From Rhabditoides inermis (taxonomy: Eukaryota; Nematoda; Chromadorea; Rhabditida; Rhabditidae), in the NCBI GenBank assembly GCA_963966185.1, contig CAWZYM010000423.1, forward strand, positions 362,001-426,000: 64,000 nt of DNA, given 5' to 3'. The translations under genes and the position numbers were made by a program. A model generated the notes under the pieces. It was not told the origin of the DNA. It saw only the letters and a program-made list of their open reading frames with translations, and made no database searches. Positions 23,801 to 32,900 of this stretch are shown here, piece by piece. Each line of letters starts with the position of its first letter. The first letter of the stretch is position 1.

Positions 23801-26800
23801 GGCAGGAAGTCGTTGCCCACCAGGAAACCCATCAACACCTGAAAGGTGAGCGATCGATAACCAAGCAATAAGCAATCAATCAGAATCGATAATCGCTATG
23901 AGAGGACTGCGACCGCGACCGACGAAGATATGAAAGATTCGAAAGTCAACCCCCAGAAGCTGTAAATCGATAACAAATCAATCAAGAATCAATATGAAAA
24001 CGTTTTCAGTCAATAGAAACATGGAAGACAATCAATTACCTATCGATAACTAGAAATGTAGAATAATCGATAATAAATCAATGACACCCACCCAGTCGTC
24101 AATCACCCGTTCCATCTCATACGGGAACGAAAGCTTGTCCTGAAAACAAAGTCAAGAATATGTTGCACATTGCACACAAAGATCAAGATCGAAAATAGCA
24201 TAAAGTTGTCAATTGAATTCATCCCTTGCGCTAAAACAACTAAAATGACACCAAATTCGGATAACGGACCAAGAAAACTTTACAGAATATTTCATTAACG
24301 ATAAGATGGGATACAATACGATTCACAGAACTGATTAAGCACTGAACACCCATGAACAATCAATATTTACTTGATCAAATCATCATCAACATCCACCTCA
24401 ATGCCGGCAAACTCGTGTCCGAGATACTCGCGGAGGAGGGAGAGGTGCAGGAGGTGGAAGGTCACCGCAGTCGCGTCCGTTCTGCAACACACATGCCATG
24501 TACAAGAAGGAATATGTAACAAATCGAGTATACAAAGTAATCAAGTATATCCCCATGGCAATAGTAGTTAGTCGATAGTATCTGTATCTGGCCAAGTAAA
24601 AAAATACATAATACGCTTCACGTTTCACTCACATTTTCAGTGTTCGCAACAAAAGTAATAGGTATGCGCAGTAGCACGAAACACATTTAGCCTAAACTAC
24701 ACTTCAGCACTTTACTAATATATACTCAGTCAGTGCAGTTCGCAAAACAAAAAGCAAAACCGAATTCTCATGAAATAAGTTCGTATCTCTCCCATTGCTG
24801 TTTCCCGCACTCACTTCCTTGCCGTGTCCTGCTTCTTCCCGCGACCGGCCTTGCTGGGCATGGTGAACTTCACCTCCTCCCGCAACAGGGAGAAGTGCGG
24901 CTCGTGCGAGCAGATGCCAAGCATGATCTGGAAAGAGAGAGACACGATGCAATGTGATATTGACTATGGTCATTATATGTGAGGAGGAATGGAAGAACGT
25001 AACCGCGAACACCGACGCGACAACAAGGAATACTTGATACGCCTAAAATATGTTTCAGTGAAAATTCATTAAAAACAATGAACATCCTATTTCCAATTGT
25101 CAGAAAGTCTCGACTTTATTTTGATTACCGCATACATATTACCTATATAATTACATCTCGGCCCATTCGGTCGGCGTCCAATCCACACTATCAAACTATC
25201 AATGTCTCAAAAAAAAGTTCATAGCAAAAGCTCGTTCGAGTCGTACAAGTCTTGACAATCCACCCACCAGATCGGCATCGAGTCCGTACATGCAGTGTCG
25301 GGTGTTGGGGTCGTAGTCGGGCTTGGCGCGCTCGGCCCGGATAAAGTCCATCACCTTGTGCTCGCCCTCCCCGGGACACTGCAATGAGTGAGCGGTTACA
25401 CTGGTACTGGTAAATACTACTATTACAAGAGTTGATCAGTCTAGTGTGGACACTGTTAACTGTTACAGTGTCCGAAGTAGACTGCAGTAGCGTTTTCACC
25501 CTATGAAGTAGCGATCAGTTTCTTCGAAACGCCTTCGAAACACGACCAAACAGTGTGCTCCGAAGGCGTTTTGAAGGGGCTGTTTCGAAGAGATGACCAC
25601 ACCTTGAGTGATCAAATCATATTTATTCAGAATCACATTTTCATGTACATATACTATGAGAGGTGTTCGACTAGCGCAGGGAGCAACCACTAGTGTATTG
25701 ATGTTTATGACTGATAGACATTAATCTCCAATCGAAATAATGTGAGAAACGAAATGTCTAAGTCGACCTTGCACTTGCAAAAGTTTCGGTCACCCAGTCA
25801 CCCTCGACCTGAGCGCTGTGCGAATCGTGGTGAATATTTTGCGCGTAACATAACAAATTCAAACAGCGTCCATTCCTGTTCAATTGAAATCAGTAAGAGC
25901 ATAGAGAAACATACAAATCAAGTTTGGAAAAAAACACTCACATCGTGTCCGGAGAGGTAGACGCTGACGGGACTCCACGAGGGGTCAGTGTTGATCTGAA
26001 AGAGTAAACATGTAAACAAACACGCAAGTAAACAAGTAAACAAACAAACATGTATCTAAACACCCACCTTCCTCTTGACAAACTCGATGAGCCTCTGGTG
26101 GAGCTCTGTCATGAACGGAGTGCCGGGCGTGATCACGTTCGAGTCGAACCTGAATCAGGGAGTACCGTATACCTCACAAATCATTTATCGTGACTCGATT
26201 CGATTGTGTTTTGTGTACTGTAATATCATCTACCGTACCTGATATATCAGAAACTGAATATCATAATTGTGTTGTATTCAGACATAACGATATCGGATAA
26301 ACGATTGATTTGATTGATTGTACCGTTTATCGTCTGGAATCTCCTCCCCGCGTTTCTTCGCCTCCTCCAGCACCTTGGCCGCGTTCTTCGCCGACCTACA
26401 ACACCGCGATCAGATACCGTAGTCTTCTAAGGTACCGTAACCAACATGAATCTCCTGGCGCGCTGCTGGTTCATCTTGGCGCGCGGCGCGACTCCGTCGA
26501 TAGCCATGTAGAACACCTTCTGCGGGCGTATCATGCGGAATAGACGCTGCAATCGATAAATAAATAGCTGACGTAATCGATCGATAAATCAATACCTCGA
26601 TGTAACCGAAAATGTCGGCGAAGATCTGCTCCTCCGAGATGCGGAAGGTGGCGTCGTCGTCGTTGGGATGCGAACACGTGTGGATGATGCCGTTCATATC
26701 CAGGTACAGGTTGTCGAACTCGGGAATCTCAAAAAAATAAGCGGTTATGAGAACTTTTTCCCCCCACTTTCTTATTCATATTTCCATGTCTTATCGTATT

Positions 26801-26915
26801 TCGCGCATTCAATCATTATATAAATGTAAAACATGTGTACCTGTGTGTCTGTGATCACCTCACTGAGGCAGGGATAGCGCTCGCTGATCCATCGGTAAAA
26901 CTTTGGCACTCCCAT
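8298..26915 (-). CDS. xrn-1: 5'-3' exoribonuclease XRN1 (complete, 48 exons)
   Basis: Processive 5'-3' exoribonuclease that degrades decapped 5'-monophosphate mRNA in the cytoplasm. Coding exons in transcript order: 26841-26915, 26596-26727, 26446-26546, 26324-26395, 26068-26149, 25943-25995, 25268-25378, 24815-24927, 24397-24481, 24092-24139, 23718-23838, 23215-23306, 23047-23115, 22799-22884, 22528-22685, 22350-22441, 22210-22269, 21933-22051, 21597-21673, 21377-21456, 20865-20942, 20689-20760, 20162-20259, 20032-20077, 19811-19903, 19547-19630, 19296-19424, 19007-19077, 18502-18580, 18188-18271, 16930-17001, 16512-16590, 16246-16365, 13399-13532, 13066-13151, 12832-12925, 11980-12079, 11347-11429, 10989-11069, 10763-10866, 10502-10631, 9921-10010, 9573-9761, 9207-9527, 9102-9167, 8851-9058, 8622-8749, 8298-8498. 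Phases join without a stop to give about 1648 aa, near the usual ~1700. It begins [20 protein letters not shown]. Catalytic acids sit where expected: D35 (YLDMNGII), D86 (AIDGVAP), E176/E178 (PGEGEHK), D206/D208 (GLDADL), and the GND near 299-301. An acidic insert lies at about 390-480, followed by the D1-D4/SH3-like region ([24 protein letters not shown]) and a Lys/Pro/Gln-rich tail. Two introns use GC donors. Confidence 0.96.
10911..10988. repeat. CT/GA microsatellite at an XRN1 splice donor
   Basis: An uninterrupted CT run on the plus strand, GA on the transcribed strand, immediately downstream of the exon 39 donor in XRN1. Confidence 0.9.
11090..11340. repeat. CT-rich intron filler with internal tandem copies
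   Basis: A pyrimidine-rich stretch with repeated words such as CTATCTCTTTCTATCTC and two copies of a longer block at about 11115-11175 and 11170-11220. It lies between XRN1 exons 38 and 39. Confidence 0.85.
11600..11990 (-). repeat. Tandem copies of the XRN1 exon 37 splice-donor edge
   Basis: Four copies of a ~43-bp block (near 11605, 11708, 11784 and 11868) precede the true exon edge near 11975, separated by CT/GA runs. On the minus strand each reads a TAG, about 28 bases ending AGCAGCGCCATTG, then GTGGGTGATGG. The last ~14 exon bases and the donor are therefore reproduced four times within the intron. Confidence 0.9.
12197..12760 (-). mobile_element. Probable retroposed insertion with a 151-codon ORF in an XRN1 intron
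   Basis: Lies in the intron between XRN1 exons 36 and 37. On the minus strand an ORF runs from 12739 to 12284 (151 codons, ATG to stop) with hydrophobic patches such as [14 protein letters not shown] and [11 protein letters not shown]. After the stop come CGATTCCGAATAAACATTTG and short TTGATTTG repeats near 12197-12230, very similar to the 3' tail of the LINE next door. This suggests a LINE-mobilised sequence or LINE-tailed element. The protein is not recognised and the ORF may be chance. Confidence 0.4.
13320..13355 (-). other. Possible 33-nt microexon or decoy donor in XRN1
   Basis: Minus-strand sequence between an AG and GTGAGGGG encodes [11 protein letters not shown] in frame with exon 34 (ends KRNLE) and exon 35 (starts VADYTRR). 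Its last bases and donor duplicate the exon 34 edge. XRN1 alignment from memory fits better without it, so it is probably a decoy or a rare cassette. Confidence 0.3.
13618..16206 (-). mobile_element. RTE-like non-LTR retrotransposon (LINE), 5'-truncated
   Basis: An uninterrupted 841-codon ORF (16206 to 13681) lies in the XRN1 intron between exons 33 and 34, same orientation. In order it shows the end of an AP-type endonuclease ([28 protein letters not shown]), reverse transcriptase blocks ([63 protein letters not shown]; the catalytic [11 protein letters not shown]) and a C-terminal domain ending [10 protein letters not shown]. The first part of the endonuclease is missing, typical of 5' truncation during target-primed reverse transcription. 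The 3' end finishes in TTGATTTTGATTTGATTTG-type repeats (about 13618-13640), as in RTE elements. The RT is intact, implying a young insertion, though it is probably immobile without a full endonuclease. The annotated ATG lies in host-like duplicated sequence. Confidence 0.93.
17084..17563. repeat. 16-bp minisatellite, 30 copies
   Basis: Exactly 480 bp of the unit ATCGCGGTGGTAGCGC, varying only T/C at one position (GGTGG or GGCGG). It lies in the XRN1 intron between exons 30 and 31. Open frames across it on the minus strand ([16 protein letters not shown] and so on) are an artefact of a unit not divisible by three. The last unit runs directly into a tRNA-like A box (next entry). Confidence 0.95.
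17551..17826 (+). mobile_element. tRNA-derived SINE (head plus body)
   Basis: A-box-like TAGCGCAGTGGATG at 17558-17571 and B-box-like GGTTCGATGCC at 17598-17608 have tRNA-like order and near-tRNA spacing. A body follows, ending in TTGTAATAAATTTATTTATT-type sequence near 17826. The body portion CATTGTCATTGTTCACAGG recurs at 21290 and inverted near 36400, so it is an interspersed family. The minisatellite overlaps the 5' edge of the head. No target-site duplication was identified. Confidence 0.7.
18100..18187. repeat. CT-rich tract beside XRN1 exon 30 donor
   Basis: A C/T-rich stretch on the plus strand fills the start of the intron next to the GTGGGTGG donor of XRN1 exon 30. Confidence 0.8.
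19088..19295. repeat. CT/GA microsatellite between XRN1 exons 27 and 28
   Basis: The whole 218-bp intron is CT-rich on the plus strand (GA on the transcript). Long open frames across it on both strands are low-complexity artefacts. Confidence 0.9.
19915..20031. repeat. CT/GA microsatellite between XRN1 exons 24 and 25
   Basis: The intron between exons 24 and 25 is almost entirely a CT run on the plus strand. Confidence 0.9.
20798..20864. repeat. CAA repeat in an XRN1 intron
   Basis: A (CAA)n run on the plus strand (GTT on the transcript) lies between exons 21 and 22. A shorter one at 9548-9569 forms part of the 45-bp GC-donor intron. Confidence 0.9.
21258..21365 (+). mobile_element. SINE body fragment, copy 2
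   Basis: Shares CATTGTTCACAGGCATTTTC and the following TGTGGTGTAATAA with the SINE at 17551-17826. The tRNA-like head is absent. It lies in the XRN1 intron between exons 20 and 21. Confidence 0.6.
25600..25665 (-). mobile_element. LINE-tailed 3' fragment in an XRN1 intron
   Basis: The minus strand reads GATTCTGAATAAATATGATTTG, matching the 3' tail shared with the LINE at 13618 and with 12197 and 36521. It lies between XRN1 exons 6 and 7 and is probably a short truncated retroposon. Confidence 0.5.
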
Positions 26916-27860
26916 TGTGGCAGAGCGGCCGTGGTGTCGGGGAAAGTATGTTCGAAAAGACCCGCGCGGCTCTACTCCACAAGCGGTTGCAGCAACCTGA
27001 TCAATGCGGATGATTCGAATAAGCTATGCTATTGCAAGTCACGGTGGAAACGACGACGTCATCGCAGTGTCACGAGTGCATTGAAGAAAAATTACAAAAT
27101 ACATTTGATACTGAGAGGGCACGGAGATGTAGATAAAACAGCTATAGTTGAACAAGATCTTTGATGAGATCTGTACAATAAAACAATAAGAACTTTTCAG
27201 CGGAAGGAAGATCGAAAAGAATGATAAATTCCGAACGTCGTCAACGTATGTCAAAATTGTGCAATATTGTGCAATTTGGCCTGTAAATGGGACGCCAAAA
27301 TCGAGGTTTACACGACAAAATGTTTTTTTTGAATTTTTGTTATCGTTTTATGTTATTTTGTGGATTTTATCTGAACATTGTTTTGATAGTAATCAATAGA
27401 TTGCATACATGTTTTATTCAATCTCAATTGAGCTAACCTGATCCGTACTTCCTCTATCGACCGTTTTCTTCATCACAAATGTTCTGCAAACACACTCAAA
27501 CGATATTTGTTCATCGATAACTCCTTATCACTTTTACGCTCACTCTTCCCCACCTTGCGAAATAGCCCTGCGCATGCCTTATTTGCGTTGCGCATCATCA
27601 CCTTTCCCCATCTCTCCTCTTTTTACATGTCTGACGACTGACTACGAACTGGTTGCCATTGAATCTTCATCCTTCTGATTGGATTACTGTTCGCCGATCA
27701 TGCATGTATTGTCGAATACTGGTGATTAAATACATAATAGATTGTTTTGATAGGTATTTACGATACTTCGAACTGCTCGATTGTTCGTGCTTCCCCATAC
27801 CATACCCCGTTTCCGCCCTCTCCTTCTTTCTCGATCGTCATCGCCGTTCTTTCAGAGTCC
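26916..27860. promoter_or_regulatory. Shared XRN1/DDX19 head-to-head intergenic region
   Basis: The 945 bp between the XRN1 ATG (26915, minus) and the DDX19 ATG (27861, plus) must hold both promoters and 5' UTRs. It is AT-rich around 27170-27450 and contains no recognisable gene. No defined TATA box or operator was identified. Divergent transcription from one region is an inference from layout. Confidence 0.6.
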
Positions 27861-28711
27861 ATGGCTGACGACTGGGGCGCGGCGTTCGACACACAAGTGC
27901 GTCGCGAGGGCGGAGATGTTCACGAGGTCTCCTCCACCGCCGCCGTCACCAACCAGGTCAGCACATGCATTCCAGACATACTGCATTCTGCTATTCTGCA
28001 TTCTGCATGTCACGACGTCATAATATGGAGAGAAAAAAATCGACTAACTTGTATAAGAATTGAGGGAGGATACCCTTACACGCTAATACTTCACAATGTT
28101 TGTTTACTTTTTGTTTACCTTTGTTCACGGGGTTTTTTCCAGATCGGTCTCATGCACTTTGGGGGTGGCGGTTTCGTGGCGGGTTGGTGTTCTGTTCTCT
28201 TGGTTTCTTGCTCACTAACCACCACTTATTTTGCTTTAAACCATATTGGGTTCAGGCGCGACAGCCTCTCCCTCACCGCAACGCGGACACGGCTACGCCT
28301 CGCCCACGGCTTACAGTGAGTGTTTGTCAGTTCGTCACTTCATCTGCTCTGATTCCGTTTTATAGAACTTTTCGTAATGTCGAGTTCCGCAGTCAAATTC
28401 AAATTTCTATCTAGGTTCCGAAGATTAATGACTGCTTAATAACTTGCGAGTGAGTGTTTTCAGATAGCTCGACTCCGATGTCTCGCGGCGGCTACCAGAA
28501 CCAGAGGCGCTCCCCTCTTGTGAGTGTTTTATTTTCACACTCCACCCTTCACCTCCCTCCACTCTGGTTTCAAGTTTTGATCTGAAACCCTGCCTGGTCC
28601 CATACATCATGTCGTGTGACAGTCTCATGAAAATAGATTAGCTCGCCAGTAGAGTATTGTTGGTATGCATTGTGTCCGAGCGACGACTGCGCCAAATCGG
28701 GTTCCCTTCCC

Positions 28712-28755
<44 letters not shown>

Positions 28756-29856
28756 CCTCTCCCATCTCCCTCTCGACCGCCCCGCCGCTAATTCCACTTG
28801 TTCTGTTATGTGTTCCTGTGTTGTGTACACACACAGACGAGTTAGGCGGGCGGCTGGCGGGTGAATCTAATGACATCATCAATCTACCTCCACTGTACTG
28901 ATCGACCCCTAACTGATCTACCCAGTCTATTGTTCTGATCGACCCCTGACCGATCTACGCTAGTCAATTGTACTGATCTATCTGCTACCTCTGTCTGATC
29001 TACCTTTGAATGATTGAATGATCTTCCCCAGTCTATTGTACTGATCTACCTTGACACCAGCCTGTCAATAGCGTTTTTTTCTGTGAAGTGCATGTGTGCA
29101 CAAGTGTCTTTCCTGCTCTTTCAACCCTGCATTGCTGCAGACTCAATACAAACGGAGTGAATTGGAGGAGTGAGGGAGTGAGAGAGATTCGTGTCTCTCA
29201 CCTCACACTCTCATTGCTGACCACACTGCTTGATCAATACGCGCAATGCTGTCTGATCGAGAGTGTGCGAGAGAGGACGCTTTGATTCCGCCGCTGTGAT
29301 GTCTTTTCGTTTCGCATGCATTGCGTTGCTTTCCATTCATTCTCTTACATTAATCTTTACAATAAGTTTATTGGGACATTATTACTTTGAAATCGTTGCG
29401 CTTGCGATATTTTTTCGTTTGTGAAACATATTCTTTCTGAAAGGAATGAGACAAGGGATTCTTCAATTTCGTCGCAGTGATGTTTTTTTGCATTTGTTGC
29501 GTTGCAGGTTGCAGGTTGACGTCTATTCGTTATAGTAGTGCATTTCGTCATGACATAGCATGTTGGCAAAAACGCAAGATTAGTGATGCTAGGCTCCTAC
29601 AGGTATTGGTCATTGCGTGAAACATATTGCTCACATGTCGAGAATCTGAAAGATGTTGCTTCGAAGTTTTGCATTTCCTGGATCCTGGTCTGGATTCTGC
29701 TTTCCAATTCTATTAGGTTTGTTGCTCACGATAGGATACATCTTATTGATTCTTTACGTTCCCAACAGCATTCATTACTTCGCAAAACATATTACACATG
29801 TATGTTTTGCACAGTATGTGTCTAATCCCGCAATCTGGGTTCGCGATCGGTTTACG

Positions 29857-29901
<45 letters not shown>

Positions 29902-32900
29902 GTCTTCTTCCGCTCCCTTGATTGGATCGAGCGGGGGCGGGAGCGATTGATCGCTGCTGCCCCCACGGGGGATATCCCCCCTTTGCGCAGGGACAGCCGT
30001 TCTCTATCCACTATCCACTCTCCGATTTGAATTGTGTTTGTGCTTTTGGAGAGCAAACCATTGATTCGGTGTTTTTTTTTCTGCGACGTGCTATGTAGGT
30101 GGATCATGTTTTTTTGTGATTAGACGATATTCTTCGACTTGCAGCTTGCACTGAATGCGGATTGGTCTACGCTGTGAATAGTATTATTAATAATATCAGT
30201 GAAACGTATTTTCCATCGCAGTCGATAATGTTATCACATCTCACTTTTATCCCCTCTACATGTTAGCTTATTGGTGCAACCATTGTCTCACATTCAGATC
30301 ACTGATCCGTTGACGTTTACATCTTGATTTTGGGTTTGTTATCTTGTCTGACTTGACTCTTGACGTACATGTCCTGATCGCCTTGCATTATTGTACTGCA
30401 TGAGAGAGACGGATAATAATGGGTGTTGGTTCTTCACTCTTCATATTCTTCCTCACTCGCTTCCTGCTTGCAGACTCTTGTAATTTGCATCCTGTATCTG
30501 TATGGTCTATACTCAACATTCCGTAAATAGTTGGCTTCTTCCATCATGATGATCATGATTCCAGATGTGAATACTGATTCCGAGCCGTTTGTAGATCCCG
30601 GCGCTACGTTGTGAATAATTGTTCTTGAGTTATGAACAGATAATGCGAACCCGGATAAGTGTTCAATTCTGATTCCTCGTTGCAGATGGCTTCATCGGTG
30701 CAGTCGCCGTACCGCTACGTGAACCCGGAGCTCGCCGGGCAGGCCGGCGGGGCAGCACACTCTCAGAACAGGCCGCCCAAAGAAGAGCCCATCGAGAACC
30801 GTGCGTTTCGTTTTCGTATGTGTATGTATGCTTTGTTTTCATTGTAGTAATTTGTTGTTGGAAAACATCCTTATTGTTTACTAAGGGTTGTGGACAGGAT
30901 AATGAGCCGAAACTGGGATTGTGTTTCTTTCTTGTGAACTACCATCTCTGCTTTGCCAATTCCTCGTTGTTTTGTTCTTTACATTATCTACTGGAGAGAA
31001 CAATTGCATTGATGTGAGAAACGTGCAACTTGGTACATTGGTTTGGTGTTACGTACAAATTGTTGTTTATCGGTTGTTTATTTGAATTACCAGAATTGGA
31101 AGAAGAAGAAGAAGAAGAAGAAGCGGTGTTTGAAGTGAGATTCGATGAGTCTGGTGAGCGAGGTGTTGTACTGTGATTGGTAGAGTGATTGTGGTTGTTT
31201 GTTTGTTGTTGTTGTTGTTGTTTACCTGTTTACCTCTTTACCGTATCCATTCAGCAATGTCTCCGGAGGACATTGCACTCATCAACAAGTACATCCACCG
31301 ATCCGTCAACCACATGAAGAACGCCACTGTCCAGGTACAGCGAATCGATTTATTGATTGATTATCGATTTACTGTTGTTGATTTATCTTTTTTCAGATCC
31401 AGAAGCAGCAGGCGGACCCGGAGTCGCCGCTGCACAGTGTGATGAACTTCCGAGAGCTGCGATTGTGAGTGGGAGTGAGAGAAAGAGAGAGAAGCAGAGA
31501 GAGAGAGAGAGAGAAACAAATGAAGAGAGAGAAAGAATGAAAAGCAGAGGGAGAGAGAGAGATTACCTCCCGCACAGGAGCGACAGCCTTCTGAAGGCCC
31601 TGGACGTGATGGGCTTCCACCAGCCCAGCAAGATCCAGGAGTTCGCCCTGCCCCTGCTTCTCAGCGAGCCGTGAGTTATCGTTTAATATGAATTTGATTA
31701 TGATAATTACCATACTTTTCAATGTGACTGTAGTCGATTGCTCCTCCAGCCGTGATGATGATGTGTTTAACCGTAACCATAAACCACATATACCGTATCC
31801 GTACCATCTCCCGCTTGCAGTCCCACGAACATGATCGCGCAGTCTCAGTCGGGCACCGGCAAGACGGCCGCCTTCTCCATCACCATGCTCAGCAGGGTGG
31901 GACTATACAATATAATAATCTTTATCTGCCAAGAGGTTATAGAGACACAGTAACACAACAGGAAGTGTACAGGCAAATAGTGAGCTGACCCTAGGCTATC
32001 TGTATCAAACATCTAGCCCTTCAATTGACGTCTTATCTGCAATATTCACTCATTCTCAACAATACAGTGTTTCCAATATGACGGAGTTTCTATGAAATGA
32101 TCATAGTATACAGTACTTAATTAGTAGTGAAATTGTGAAGAAGAAAAAATGTGAATTTATGAAAATAAAGTTATGCAATTATAAAATTCCTGTATCTCAG
32201 GTGGATGGCTCGCAGCAGGTCCCTCAGGCGCTCTGCCTCGCTCCGACCTACGAGCTCGCCATGCAGATCGGAGAGGTGCGTCTCTCTCTCTCTCTCTCTC
32301 TCTCTCCCTCTCTCTCCCTCTCTCTCTCCCTCTCTCTCCCTCTCTCTCCCTCTCTCCCTCTCCCTCTCCCTCTCTCCCTCTCCCTCTCTCCCTCTCCCTC
32401 TCCTCCTTCTACCTCTCTCACTCCGTACCCTTCTAGGTGGTGTCAAAGATGGCGCAATTCATGCCGGACATCAAGGTGCACTACGCCGTCAAGGGAGCAC
32501 CCAGACGTGAGTATCGATTGATTGTATCGATTGGATATTGATTGCTTTCAGTCCCTCCCGGCACCAAGATCACGGAGCAGATCATTATTGGCACGCCCGG
32601 AAAGGTGGGAATGAGTTGGATTTTGGAACTTTTTGAAACAAGCTAAAATTATAGTGTGTCGTTGCCGATTCAAGATTATTTGCCTGTGTTGCATATTTTA
32701 TGTGTAACTGTTGCTGTTGCGTTTTTTTCATTTCTCTTATTCACGCCAAGTGAATCATCTCAAATCCAATACCCAATTATGCGTACTAGTATCTCTCGCT
32801 ACCTCTTTCTGCTAGTCTTTCTTCAGTGATTGTTATCTTGAATCCATACCCTGCAGGTCGTAGTCCCTCCAGTCTAGTCTCACGTAGTTCATTCCCTCTA

